The notes beneath the pieces are model-generated. The model worked only from the letters and a program-made list of their open reading frames with translations, was not told where the DNA came from and made no database searches. From the NCBI GenBank assembly GCA_043228905.1, contig JBHGNT010000006.1, forward strand, positions 16,678,001 to 16,742,000: DNA of 64,000 bases, written 5' to 3'. This DNA comes from Azolla caroliniana (lineage: Eukaryota > Polypodiophyta). The stretch's first letter is position 1. Each line of letters begins with the position of its first letter. Below, piece after piece: positions 1 to 29,800 of the stretch. Made by a program: the position numbers and the translations under genes.

Positions 1-1459
1 ATGATGCCGTTTGGAGTCCGAATTACTTCTATTCCTAGAAAGTAATGGAGCTCCTTCATATCCGTCATTTCGAATTGGCTAGAGAGGAGCTTCTTGATGT
101 CCTCAATATCCGCTAAATGCTCTCCTCCTATGACCAAATCATCCACATAAATGATGATAAATACCTGTCCTCTGGCGTCGCTCCGGATGAACAGAGAGTT
201 GTCAGACTTGGACATGTTGAAGCCGATTTAATGAAGATATTGCGTTATCTTCGAATGCCATGTTCGCGGTGCTTGCTTCAAGCCATAGAGAGGCTTTTTG
301 AGTCGGTAGACAGCAATTGGATGTGTAGTTGACACGAATCCAGGTGGTTGTACCATGTACACCTCTTCGTCTAACTATCCTTGTAGAAAGGTGTTCTTTA
401 TGTCCATTTGGTGGATGTGCCACCCTTTTGTTGTTGCAAGCGCAATCACGGTTCAAATTGTAGTCATCTTTCCTATCGGGCCAAAGTCTCTTCATAGTCG
501 ACACCATGCGTTTGCACAAACCCCTTTGCCACAAGCCAAGCCTTGTACCGATGGAAAATGCCGTCGGCATTATGCTTTATCTTGAAGATCCACCGGCATC
601 CAATTGCCTTTTGGTGGTTTGATGAAGGGACGAGATCCCATGTCTCGTTCTTGGAGAGTGCTTACATCTCCTCATCCATCGCTTTGACCCATCTAGGGTC
701 GTTGGGGGCTTCGGAATAGTTTTCTGGTTCTCGGACTGTCGACACCCTCATCATGAATGCTAATTGATATGCCATGTAGTCGTTGTAGCCGAATCGGCTA
801 ACTACGTTCTTTTCTCGGGTGGATCGATGTGGTTCTCTTGTTGGCCTCATGATGGGCACATCCAATCTACCAAACTCACTATTGGATAAGTGAGTAGATT
901 CATTTCCAACTGAGTCTTCGTACTCAAGCATTTTGGCCTTTCCTTTGTCCTGTTTCAGACTCAGTCGCGACGTGCTTTGCTCGTTTGGAGGCTCTTGTGG
1001 TCCACTCAACCTGGTTGAGATTAGAATTTCCTCTAATGTGAACCTCGGTTGATCATCCTCCTCCACATCTGTGTCGAACTCGGTTTCCATTGTGTCGGAT
1101 GGAGATGATTCGACTATATACCAGTATGTTGACTCGTCGAATACTACATCCTTACTCACTCATACCTTCTTGGTGGAAGGGTTGAAGCAGTTATACCCTT
1201 TTTGCTCGAGTGAGTACCCTACGAGTATACATTTCTTTGACTTGAGATCGAGCTTCTGCTATAGGTTGTCGGGAATATGTACATATGTAATTGAACCAAA
1301 TATCCATAGCTCCAGTTTCTTCCCATAGAACTTTTCACAGGGGGCAACTTCGTGCACTCCTGATGTTGTGCAACGATTCATCAGATAAACGGCCATATTC
1401 ACTGCTTCAACCCAATATGACTTTGGCAAATGTTTCTCGTTCATCGTTGCCCTTTCCAC
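1..1459 (-). pseudogene. Copia polyprotein relic (integrase end to reverse transcriptase)
   Basis: Read on the minus strand, this is the integrase C-terminal part (1459-1259, with a motif like VYLMNRCTTSGV and the FGSITYVHIPDNL core) followed by the charged linker before RT (1159-662, ending WVKAMDEEM). A decayed RT follows, where IIYVDDLVIGG (about 167-111) and LHYFLGIEVIRTP (about 50-10) are clear. The RT block is the palm of a Ty1/Copia reverse transcriptase, with YVDD as the catalytic motif. The frame breaks repeatedly between 200 and 660, so it is not functional. RT runs off the left edge, so RNase H and the 3' LTR lie outside the window. The linker resembles that of the minus-strand Copias farther right in this window, but with much more divergence, so it is an older copy. 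Confidence 0.85.
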
Positions 1460-1740
1460 CTCGAGTATTTCCTGATGGTGTCGAAATCCATCCAGTTTTT
1501 CATGGAAGTCGTCTAAAAGAATTGCTTGGTTCTGGCGATAGTATAGTTACAACTGAAACTCTAGTTACTTCTAAAGATTTAGCTTCTAAACCACATGTAC
1601 CAGAGAGAATTTTCAATGTTAAAACGAAACATTTGCATTCTAAAATATTCCGAGAATTTAAAATTAAATGGATGGATAAGTCTATAGAGATGCTACATGG
1701 GAATGAGAAAATACGCTTAAAACTAACTTCCCTAACTTTT
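1450..1740 (+). pseudogene. Ty3/Gypsy integrase C-terminal (chromodomain-side) fragment
   Basis: The plus strand encodes a piece beginning near LPFPPRVFPDGVEIHPVFH and continuing with SRLKELLGSGD, then KPHVPERIFNVKTKHL and FKIKWMDKSIE. The HPVFHxSxLK block followed by a degenerate chromodomain-like segment is typical of the end of plant chromoviral Gypsy pol. Only this tail is present, and it abuts the Copia relic in opposite orientation at about 1450-1460. The open frame continues to 1839 but loses similarity after about 1730. It is a relic with no LTR recognised beside it. Confidence 0.6.
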
Positions 1741-2015
1741 CATTGCAAGAGTCTGACCATAAATATAAGGCCTAACTACCATTTTGATACATTGTCGACT
1801 ACGTCGAGACTCCGACCTTGTGGTGATCAACTCTTGTAGCGAGCGCATCAGTACTAGGTACAGGTCGATGCCACGACGGTGGTATGGGACGCTGATAGAG
1901 GCTCTAGTCCATCTCGATCCCTTTGATCGGGGGTGGTCGGGTGGATTGGCACCCTTCTTTCTCTCTTGTTGATGGGTGGAATGGCTCCACCCCCCTATCA
2001 AGGGGTTGAACATGA

Positions 2016-2017
<2 letters not shown>

Positions 2018-2066
<49 letters not shown>

Positions 2067-2084
2067 ACACACACACACACACAC
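2018..2084. repeat. compound microsatellite (GA)n-(CA)n
   Basis: About 44 bases of GA repeat pass directly into about 22 bases of CA repeat. Confidence 0.95.
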
Positions 2085-3925
2085 AATTATTGAGAGGCAA
2101 AAAATACTGTTATCATTCATGTCCTCTACGGTGGGGTTATATAGGTACATTACATGAGGATCACAATCTAAGAACATCCAATGAGGCTTGTAGGTTAGTT
2201 ACATAACCTTCTAACAACCTAGGCCCACTTTACAACACTATTCCATTTTGCACACATTGACATAAATGTGCATGTGTTTACACATATTAATATAGTCACA
2301 CTTGCTCATGTGCACACTTGCACACACTTACAACATGATTTTTCATACAAAGACTTTACACTTATCTATCCACGTACCATCACTTATACAGTCATACACA
2401 TACAATCCCACGAATAACATATCTCTTCTCTATTTTCCTATCTTATATTTCCTTATCTTTTGCTTACATTAGAATAAAGCCCTAACAATAATAAGTTGTT
2501 GCATGGATGACTTATTTGATATTGGGTGTGCAAGGCATGTTGTCAGGATGAGCATGCGAAAAGTCATTTCATAATTCTAAGGCTAGTTCATTAGAACTTG
2601 TTTCTTTTGTGTTCTTTATGATATCGAAGGTAAACATTAGAAGTGTACTATCAAAATATGATAAATCAATCTTAGATGACGCAAGATCATTATTTGAACA
2701 AGGATGTAGATCAGTGAACATTGTTGACGTTGAGGATTGTATGCAACAAATGTTGGCTCTAACCTGTAGGTTAATGGGTTTTCGTGCCACTAGCAACAAC
2801 CAAAATGCTAGAAAGAGGTTCAGTAAGTCGGATGCAACAAATTCCTCAAAAAAGAGGAGTCATGCTCGAAATTTCGTAAAAACTTATGGACAACTCCCAA
2901 AACAAGACCAAAACACACACCTGAAGACAATAGAGAGTTGTTCGTCGTGCTAAGAGGTGGTTGCCAATATGTGAGACCACAAAGGTTTGATGTTTACATT
3001 GTGATGACTTGATATTGACTTCAAGGGACTAATGTTGATTGCTACAAAATTTGTCGTTGTATTTTGCCATCCAATAGACAAGAGCAATGACCTCAAACTT
3101 TTTGTTTAAGTTCGATGATTTTTGAAGTTTTTGGTGATTGAAGTTCTTTTTATCTAAAACACGGAGACTTTGATCTCTAAATATGTATGACTAAACTTTT
3201 TATATCTCTAAATCTAGGTTATTGGTCTCTCAAAATCTGACAATTTGACTATATGTAATATTTGGAGCTTTTGTCCTTTGGAATGCTTGATCTTTGAAGT
3301 TTTTGGTCTTTGCAAATGCTTGACCTTTGAGGTTTTAGGTCTCTGATTATGTGACATATTTTGCTAATTTTTTGGGTTGAAAATATTTTTGGTGGTTGAA
3401 ATTATAAAATCGTTTCAATCTGAAAATTTGGATTATTAGTCTCTCACGATCTTTGAAGTTTTTGGTGACTGAATATTTGTGATCTTTGAAGATACTAGTC
3501 CTCTCAAAAATTTGGGATGGGTTAGATGCAGGTAGGCGAGCCATGTTAGAATTAGGTAGACGAGTTACAAAATTGGGTCAGGTTAGCCGGGTTAGATGTC
3601 CTAGCCAGGTTACAAATTTCGGCCAAGTTGTAAGGGTGGGGGGATGGGTTATAAAAAATTCAGATGGGTCAGAAACATTGGACAATGTTAGACATGACAG
3701 AGGCAAGAACAAACCCAGGACAGACTTGATAGGCGTAGGGGCAAGGTTTGGTTACTTAGATATGATTGTTAGCTGCAACGTATGCAAGGACAGAGCCATG
3801 TTAGAAATGGGCGCAGCGTGCTTTTTTCGGATAATGATCCGATGGTTCAAATTTGATAGGATTATCGAAACATGACCTGCACCGTCCGTCGTGACCGAGA
3901 TTCCCTCACCAGCCCAACCCCTATT
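2085..3925. other. gene-free spacer, A/T-rich
   Basis: No gene is supported here. 2225-2500 is rich in CACA and TGTG words and ends in CCCTAACA, which could be the end of an unidentified LTR. 3000-3520 is a low-complexity tract repeating words like TTTGAAGTTTTTGG and GGTCTCT. 3530-3660 repeats GGTTAGATG/GGTTACAAA words. Open frames at 2609-2953 (114 codons) and 3486-3875 (129 codons) match nothing I recognise. The second coincides with the repeated words and is probably not coding. 3690-3930 may be the upstream region of the WW-domain gene. Confidence 0.6.
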
Positions 3926-3928
3926 CTA

Positions 3929-3935
3929 TTTATAC
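3929..3935 (+). promoter_or_regulatory. candidate TATA box of the WW-domain gene
   Basis: A TATTTATA-like motif lies about 200 bp before the predicted start codon at 4133. The spacing would give a 5' leader of roughly 170 bases containing a GT/GA microsatellite. No transcript evidence is available, so this is a suggestion based on position and composition. Confidence 0.35.
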
Positions 3936-4070
3936 CATTTGGTTGCGCAAGCAAAACCTCTTGTCTCTCAAAACTAAGTTTACATACATATGTGGCTCAA
4001 AACCACAACTCTCTCAAAGCTTTGTTTGCTTCTTAAGACGAATATAAACAAACATACAAACACGCTCCTC

Positions 4071-4125
<55 letters not shown>
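4071..4125. repeat. compound microsatellite (GT)n-(GA)n in the 5' leader of the WW gene
   Basis: About 16 bases of GT repeat followed by about 40 of GA repeat end 7 bases before the start codon at 4133. GA/CT tracts are common in plant 5' leaders. Length variation here would change the leader, not the protein. Confidence 0.9.
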
Positions 4126-4130
<5 letters not shown>

Positions 4131-4132
4131 CA

Positions 4133-6047
4133 ATGGTGACTGTCGCTTTCGATGGATTACCTACATTGGCAGTTGTGTCTCTGAGGGGTCCTCACGTCAC
4201 TGGGAGGAGTTGTCACGTGACGTCACTTTCTGCAGCATCTTCTTCTTCTTCTCATTGGAAGCAAGTGATTGATCCCAAATCTGCACAGGTGTATCCTTGT
4301 TCTTCTGTATTTATACTCTCCTGTACCAGGAAAAATTACAAAGGTTGACCCGCAGAATCTATGCCAGCATCAACTTTTTTCTCCATATTTTGTTTATCAT
4401 TTGTTTTTCTCTCTCTCTATCTTTACTTATTTTTTTCTCCTTGTTTCATTCAGCCGTATTATTGGAACACTGAAACGAACAAGACGAGTTGGGAGATTCC
4501 TGAAGGTTGGATGCAGGAAAAATGTGATGACGATGATGACAGTGCCAAATTGCAAGAATCAACCAAGGTAAATAAAAGCCATTTGTGGTTATGCTTATTT
4601 CTGCCATAATTTCTACCTATTTCATGCATGTGAAAGAAAACATGCTCAGTTTCTTAAGTGTTCAGATCACCGCAAAATCTAGGTTAGAGAGATTCACATC
4701 CCCATCAGTGTTCCAGAATAAAGGTGTTGATTTATAGAACTCCATTGGTTGGAAAATTATAGTTTAAAGGGAACCACGATCTTGTAATAGAGATATACTA
4801 GCAAAGTCCTATAAGCATATGCCGAAGGTTTTCAAAGGGTGTTTGATTAGATTATTAGCTTCCGAACGACATCTAAAAGACCAGACTGAGCATATTGTGA
4901 GGATTGAACTTTGCTTCTCTCAATTTTATAGCTTTAAACCACCATGCGAATGAAGGTTGAAAGGAAATTATGTGTCTTTGTTTTTATGCTTATTTGAGGT
5001 CTTTTAAGCTTATGAAAGGACCGTATAAAACTAAACTTCGGGGTAATTTTTTTTTTACTAATCAGCCAAGTAGAATATGATAGAGAACTATGCAAATATT
5101 TTTGTACATCTCTTAAATACATTGGCAACTCCGAAGACCAACTGACATGTTAGTAACCACGGAAACATTTTTTGGAAACAGGGATCATTATAAATTTAGT
5201 ATACAGCAAACTCAAATATAGTTGTGATGTACTTAAAGCATAGTCAGCTAGTAATGCTAAATTAGTATTTCACACAAAGGAAGACCAGAAAATGTTAAAA
5301 GAAACATGACGAAAGAAGGGGTTGGATCATTTCGCACACCATAGAGCATGTGAAAAAGGTCAATTGACATGATATTCATCTCATCTTAACAAATTGAGAC
5401 TGCTAAAACTTGCTGATGTAAACTTTAGATTGAGATGGTTTAGTTTTTAGTTTGGAAGATACAATTATGGCATACTTTGATTGATATTCCTACGACATAA
5501 TTTTTCTCTACATAAGATAACTAGCAAATTAAGAAGATCGATGCATTGTTAGTTATATCAAATATCGTGTACTTTTTTCTAGTATAGATAGGTAATGTGT
5601 TTGTAGTGATATCAAAATATCTTGGTTGTCTTTTTCTATCATTGCTGCAGCTACCTTTAGAGGAACTCACTAGCGTATTACTTAAAGCTGTTGCCGGGGA
5701 CTCATCTAGATTTGGAGATGTGGCTAATCAATATAGGTCAGCAACCTTTATCAAAACAATTAGTGATGAACGAAATCCTTGGGAGCTCAAAATTTGATGT
5801 ATTGCTCTCTTGTGTAGGCCACAATGTTTCGACAATCAATATTTTGATTATCTAACCAACATAATCAATTCAACACAAGATAATGACAAGAAGTTAGTAT
5901 ATCTACCAATGCTACTACTTGATTGTGTTAGCAATTGCATTTGCTTGCGTCTTATTTTTAACACATAGTGTGGCATGCAGGGAAGCATTTGAACGGTTGA
6001 GAGCTAGACTTGCAAACCCACTTTTAAAAAACCCACCTCCATACTAA
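4133..6047 (+). CDS. WW-domain protein, five exons, 165 residues
   Basis: Exons by eye: 4133-4288, 4454-4567, 5651-5736, 5818-5892 and 5981-6047, all with GT-AG introns and matching phases. The sum is 498 nt, ending in TAA. The WW domain spans residues 42-68 and is split by intron 1: Trp42, the YYW block at 54-56, Trp65 and Pro68 are all present. These are the residues that form a WW fold binding proline-rich partners. An acidic patch follows at about 75-80 (CDDDDDSA). The C-terminal half is helical in character and ends RLRARLANPLLKNPPPY; I do not recognise a named domain there. If intron 3 is retained, the frame closes early at 5797. Family members are often RNA-processing or transcription adaptors, but no specific role can be read here. 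It lies tail-to-tail with the helicase gene. Confidence 0.8.
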
Positions 6048-6260
6048 ATCGTTACCCTATTACAAGTTGCCGATAAAACGTTGATGTAGAGTTAGTATTT
6101 TGCCTGATTGAATAACATAATTACTTACGGTATAATATTGTATTAAGGGTCTTGACTGTGGTATTTATGCCTAACAAGATTCTAATGTCTTAAGGTGCAC
6201 TACTGTAGTAAAGGCCTTGAGGGTTCGTTATTGTAATATGTTTGAATGCAGATGCATGTA

Positions 6261-6396
6261 GTAGCTGAAAGCTTTTGCATTATCTAAGAGTAATCATCTA
6301 CAACCACTAATATTGATGAAACATGAAAGTAGCTGAAAGCTTTTGCATCATCTAAGAGTAATCATCTACAACCACTAATATTGATGAAGCATGAAA
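6261..6396. repeat. 68-bp tandem duplication
   Basis: Two copies (6261-6328 and 6329-6396) begin GTAGCTGAAAGCTTTTGCAT and differ at only a few bases. They lie just downstream of the WW gene. Confidence 0.85.
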
Positions 6397-7834
6397 AAAC
6401 AATATCAGGGTTTTGAATAACTGTTTGTTTATGTTTATTGGTATAAGGCAACAAATATAGATGCACAAGGCAACCTATGTGTTTCTAATCATAGTAAATG
6501 CCAACTCTGTATTGAAAGGCACAAGTATTTCATCACTACCATCAACATTTGATCTTTGTGTGTTATTAATGGTGGTAAATGCCAAAGTTGTATAAAATGA
6601 AATCTACTATAGAAACCTCTCCAAGACTGTACCAATGAAATTCACTGAGAGATCTGTGTTCAAGAAACCATTTCTGAAATGAAATGTCGATAAACCCAGA
6701 GCAATGCGGACTAGGTAATCAGTGTGATTTATTGTACACAATAAGCAATGGTCTTGGTTTTAAAAGAGAAAGGGTTGAGGCAATGATACATGAACACCAT
6801 ACAATAGTTTAACAGCAATTCAATTACTACCTACATACTATAATTGATATAATTTAGGGAAGGGATAGTTTTGGTTTCAAAAGAGGAAGAGTTGAAGCAA
6901 TGGTACAGACGCTGAACAATAATTTAACAGCAATCCAAATACTATTTACTGTAATTTATATAATTAAGAAATGCAGAATGTAGAAGAAATCACTGACAAA
7001 CTACGAATTTACTAAAATTTCTAAGACCAGCATATGTCCAGCCACTTATCACTGGTTGAGGTATCACCATCGTTGCGTTTGATTATTTTGCTTCAGTCAG
7101 ATGAGTCATTTTTATGCCTTTGATGTACTAAAGAAATGATAATAAATATGAGCAAAAGATACTCTGCTCTTTTCAAAATACTTCATTAAGAATGCACAAC
7201 GAAAAAAATGGGCATGGTCAAATTATTGACATCAAGATTCTCATGCTACATTAGAATCAGATAAAGCATAGTACAGATTGGTCAGTATTCAGGACAAAGT
7301 GAAAGTTACGAACAATTCTCTGGCTCCCAATCCATACAAGTCTTATTCACCAAAAAAAAAATGATAAGACATGAGGCATCATCATACAGATAATCAATAA
7401 GAAGGATGTACATGTTGATTAATTCCAAACTCAACAATACATATGTTGAAGTTGCAACTGACACCAAGATAACCAAATGTATCGGAGTGAATCATGTGCC
7501 GCATACTCTGTAGAGTTTCTCTTGTGAAATCACATGAAGCCTTATTGCTTTAGATAACCTTCAAGTAACAATGAGAAAAAGTCAAAATTCCATGTCACTT
7601 TCTTGACTTAGGGTAACAGATTTTAGAAACACTTTTGAGTAGACAAAAAATGAGGGCAATCCAGCTCCATGATCCAGTTGAGCCACTACATTGAACAACC
7701 TCAATTTCAGATTCGAAGAGATGTTTGAGAAAAGTAATTGGCAAGATTCAATTTCAGTTCATTTTATACCTCTAAGTGGCAATAGGATATCCATCAACAA
7801 TAATCATGATTCGCCTTCAGGCAACCACATTCTC
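6397..7834. other. intergenic region between convergent genes
   Basis: This is A/T-rich sequence between the 3' ends of the WW gene and the helicase gene. It must hold both 3' UTRs and polyadenylation sites. A second imperfect duplication of about 125 bp is visible: the words around 6755-6850 (GGTTTTAAAAGAG through TTTAACAGCAATTC) recur around 6870-6965. An open frame at 7691-7876 has no supporting features. No other gene or RNA was recognised. Confidence 0.6.
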
Positions 7835-25611
<17,777 letters not shown>

Positions 25612-26565
25612 CTGTAATAAATAAACAAAGAGTAATAAGTCTAATGGATTTTGCCACTTTTAGTTAACAAGTCATAAATGCCCAAAGGGTAATAACAATC
25701 ATCAATTACCTACTACAGGATAAACATGAAAAAGAAATTGTGTGAAGTCTCTCTCCAGCATGTGACCAAACTTTTTGAAGGATATCCTTTACTTTCAAAC
25801 AGAAAAAGAACTAAATACTCTTAAGATATCTCGCAGCATGTGACATTGACCTTTGTGCTATATTATATTTCTCATGATAACAAATTCATGATATCATCAA
25901 ATAATGGTAAATATGGTAATTCTCCAAGACGTACACGCCTCGAGGAATCAGGTTGAATGCAGCAAATTGCAGCACATAACTCTCTAACCTTCCCCCTTTG
26001 GATTCCTACCACAATGGTAGTGTGTAGCATCACACTTTCCTTTGCTCTTGCTCCAATTTTTTCGTTCTGCATTGAAGAGCTTGAAGAGAACTAGGGACTT
26101 TACCTTAACCTTGTGTCTTTTGCTAAGTTGACCCAACCCTTTTTGCCCCTTGTCTCCATCTTGGTCAATCCCATGTGTATGAAGTGAGTAAGAGAGCTCA
26201 TTTCATGATGGGCGTGAGTCTACCCTATATCAGTAGATCCAAGGGGATGAAAAAAGCAGTATGGAATAAATATTTCAGAAACACTGCATAAACCCAACAT
26301 AAACCCAAGAAGAGTCTGTAGGGCAGTCTAAAGCAAAAAGCATGCATGGAGCACTGGTTCATTTACATACAATTGCAATGCTGAAGCCATAGGAAATGCC
26401 TAGTTCCCAGGGTATGTGAATGCAGATCAAGGATTTGGCAAAGCATTGCACATACATGGCCAATTTCACAAACTATGCTAAGCCTGCCAGCTTTGAAGAA
26501 GCAAACAGAAAACCAGAATAGGAAACAATTATGCAGCAAGACATGGATCCAATGAAGTAGAACTG
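25612..26565. other. sequence upstream of the helicase R3H exon
   Basis: Apart from the candidate exon at 26103-26159, no gene is secure. An open minus-strand frame at 26072-25872 contains RVRLGELPYLPLFDD but no clear homology. If the first exon is right, the helicase promoter would lie between 26160 and the Copia LTR that starts at 26566. No TATA box was convincing. Confidence 0.5.
26103..26159 (-). other. candidate first coding exon of the helicase
   Basis: On the minus strand ATG at 26159 opens METRGKKGWVNLAKDTRLR, then TAA. KKG followed by NLAKDTRLR resembles the N-terminus I associate with plant NIH/HVT1 helicases, just before R3H (a KKG...N-V-A-E-A-T-R-I-R type pattern). A good donor-like AAG/GTAAAG ends it, but the phase does not match the R3H exon (which needs phase 1). 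So either an extra exon, a frameshift or another start is involved. Confidence 0.35.
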
Positions 26566-26870
26566 TGTCAGAGGGTGGCAGCTCCAGACCTGCACTCTCT
26601 TTCACTTTTATTATCTGTCTTTTACATTCTCTCTCTTCCTAGATTCTTCTCTCTCTAGAATCTGTAATGCTTTAAATGCCTTCTCTCTCTTCCACTTTTC
26701 CAAGATATTCCCTCATATTCCTCGTTTATTGTACCTGTTTGGTAGTACAAGACTCACTTAGCTACCAAACAACCATTTCACCCACATTTCCTAATTTTGT
26801 AAGAACTTTTCCTAATTTCCTAATTTTGTAAGAACATTTCACCCACATTTCCTAATTTCCCAAATGAAGA
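26566..26870 (+). repeat. 5' LTR region of element D
   Basis: The first 60 bases match the truncated 3' LTR at 35486-35545 with several differences, so the element is old. The region is rich in CTCTCT and contains a duplicated word TTTCCTAATTTTGTAAGAAC. The LTR end is not sharply defined. Confidence 0.6.
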
Positions 26871-29800
26871 GACAGCCAATGAACTATCGGCAGCCATCAA
26901 ATACCGGTATTATAGAGCTATTCATGCTCAAATGATAGCTATTGAAAGCCAACTAGCAAATCTCAAGATTCATGACACTCCAAACATCATGGATCAAATC
27001 ACAAAATTTGTTACTCTCCAAAAGGAGCTAGTTTCCTTGGGAAGCAAGTCAACAGAAGTTGAGTTTGTGCATCGATGATCAAGTTGCCTGAATCATTCAC
27101 AGCCTTTTGTGACACAATTTCTCTTCTTCCCAACACACTGGATATGAACACATTTCTTGGCATGGTACAAGACAGGAAAACAAGGAAGAAAACTGCTCAA
27201 ACTTCTAATGACACGCTTCTTCATGCAAAAAGTAAAGGCAAGTGGAAACAAAATGGCAACTCCAACAAACCCAAACCAACACCACCAAACAACTCAATCT
27301 ACAAGGAGCTCACTTGTCATTATTGCGGCTACAAAGGTCACATTCAGCCCGACTATTGGAAAAAGAAAAGGGACAATGCCAAAAAATCTTCTTCTACCGA
27401 AAGTCAACCTATGCCAAAATCAAACTCAGCCCATTCGGCCAAAGAAACAGTTTTCCTTGGTATTGAGGAACATTCTTCACAATTGGCTGGACCAACTACC
27501 TCAACCATTGATGAGTGGTTAGGAGACAATGTTGCCACTGCACACATGACTTATGACAAATCCATTTTGCATGATGTGACGCCTAGCTCCTCCCAAATCT
27601 CCATAGGAGATGCCTCAAGCATTGAGGCTTCGTGTGTGGGTAATGTGCTTCTTAACACTTCTTCAAATGATGAACCTGCCGTTCTTCAGGATGTACTACA
27701 TGTGCCTCACATCTCTGCCAACTTACTTTCGGTCTACCGAATCACTAAGCAAGGTTATGGAGTCTACTTTAATAGCTCAGTTTTGGAAGTCATTGACACC
27801 AACAGCCTACAAATTGTAATTGGTGGCATACAAGAAGGGGGTTTATACCGCCTGAAAGTTCCCACAATCTCCATGGTTGCACAAGAAGATCCCACATTGT
27901 GGCATGCTAGGTTTGGTCATCTCCACTACGATTCTCTTCAAAAGATCTCCTCTTCACAGCTACTTGAGGGTCTTCCTATTTTTAAAACTCCCAATACCCC
28001 ATGTGTTGCTTGTCTTCATGGAAAGGAACATCAAGAGCCTTTCCCTCATCGAGCCACTCACAGTGCAACATCTATCTTGGAGTTAGTGCACATGGATCTT
28101 TGTGGTCCCATAAAAACCACTACTCTTGGTGGTGCACGCTACTTCATCCTTATCATTGATGATTTCTCCTGTAAGGTTTGGGTTTATTTTCTTGTAGAGA
28201 AATCTCAAGCCTTCACCAAATTTCAAGAATGGGTAGCTCTTGTCAAGAACGAGACATCAAAGAAAGTTCCAAAGATCAGGTCCAACAATGTTGGAAAGTT
28301 TACCTGCCAAGCTTTCCACCGTTTCTGCTCTCAACAAGGCATGGCTCGCCAATTCTACACCCAATACTCCTCAACAAAATGGTGTTGTGGAAAGGAAAAA
28401 CCGGACAGTCCAAGAGATCGCTCGTACAATGCTATCTCAATCTGATCTTCCACCCTCATTTTGGGGTGAAGTTGTCCACACAGCAGTCTACATCATCAAC
28501 TGCTGCCCAACAGAAGCAGTTGCTGCAATGACCCCTGCAGAAGCATTTACAGGTGTAAAGCCCTCAATTTCTCATTTTAAAGTCTTTGGTTGTGATGCTT
28601 ATGTTCACATTGCAGATCATAAAGGTACTAAATTTGAGTCCAAAACCAAGAAATGCAAGTTTCTTGGTTATAGCACACAATCTAAAGCCTAGAGGTTATG
28701 GGATTTAGAATCAAAGTCCCTAGTCATCTCTAGGGATGTTAATTTTGTGGAGTCTAAGCTGGATGACTCTAGGCTTTAACCTAAGTTCACAGTTAAAATC
28801 CCAGCTGCTCCAGAATCTCCTATTTCAGACGAAGATGTCTCACCTTCAAGCCCCCCATCTCCTCCCACTCCTATTCAACCTCTAACTCCGCCAACAATTC
28901 AAACCTTCCTCAACTCCAATCGTTTCCCCTCCCTCTACACATCAGCTTCCACCACTTCCCAAGTGGCTTCAAGCCACCATTTGTGATTCCCATCTCTGAT
29001 GCTGAACTTCATGAGTATACATCTGGTTCTCCGACCAACATGAAAAGAACACGCAGGTCACAACAAGCTTTTCACTCATGCAACTTTGCTTTATTGTGCA
29101 TTGTTGTGCAATCACAAGAACCCACTACAGCAAAATGGGCTCTTGTTCTTCCGAAGTGGAAAGCAACAATGGAAGTTGAACTTAATTCCATTGAGCGGGA
29201 TCATACATGGAAGTTGATCCCTCGGCCTCAACATAGACAAGTCATTGGATTGAAATGGATTTTCAAGATCAAGTACTATGCTGATGGTACTTTAGATAAG
29301 CATAAAGCACATTTAGTTGCAAAAAGACAAGTGGAAGGAGTGGATTACGAGGAAACCTTTGCTCCAATAGCAAGGTACAACTCTATTCGATATGTGCTTG
29401 CACTTGCTGCTCACAACAAATGACCCGTCTTCCAAATGGATGTCAAGTCAGCCTTCCTTAATGGTAGCTTGAAAGAGGCCGGTTATGTTGAACAGTCTCC
29501 AGGTTTCAAGATTTCAGAGCGGAAAAACATGGTCTACAACTTACACAAAGCCTTGTATGGCTTAGAGCAAGCTCCCAAAGCTTGGCATGACAAAATTGAT
29601 ACCTTCTTTGTCAAAGACAAGACAACACCGAAGATGTAACCTCTTGTTTGGTCTTATAGGCCATTTTGGCCTCTTAAAAGACATTAATATATCTTTCTTT
29701 CTTGGGTTTAGCACTGTTATGCTGACAACAATCTCTATGTCTTTTCCCAAGATCATTTGCTATGCTTGATCGTATTATATATTGATGACCTAATTATAGG

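Noticed and set aside
2225-2495. Possible solo LTR ending CCCTAACA
   Set aside because: Only one end looks LTR-like. No partner LTR, target duplication or internal sequence was found.
2609-2953. 114-codon open frame on the plus strand
   Set aside because: No recognised motif, no splice or promoter context, and nearby decayed sequence. Kept only as part of the spacer note.
3486-3875. 129-codon open frame before the WW gene
   Set aside because: It is made of repeated GGTTAGATG/GGTTACAAA words, so the peptide reflects a repeat and not a gene.
5597-5797. Stand-alone 66-codon gene after the WW exons
   Set aside because: It is exon 3 of the WW gene plus flanking intron. Splicing at 5736/5818 gives a longer frame with a consistent C-terminus.
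26363-26605. 80-codon minus-strand frame overlapping the start of element D
   Set aside because: It crosses the LTR boundary at 26566, so it cannot be an ancestral gene, and it has no recognised motif.
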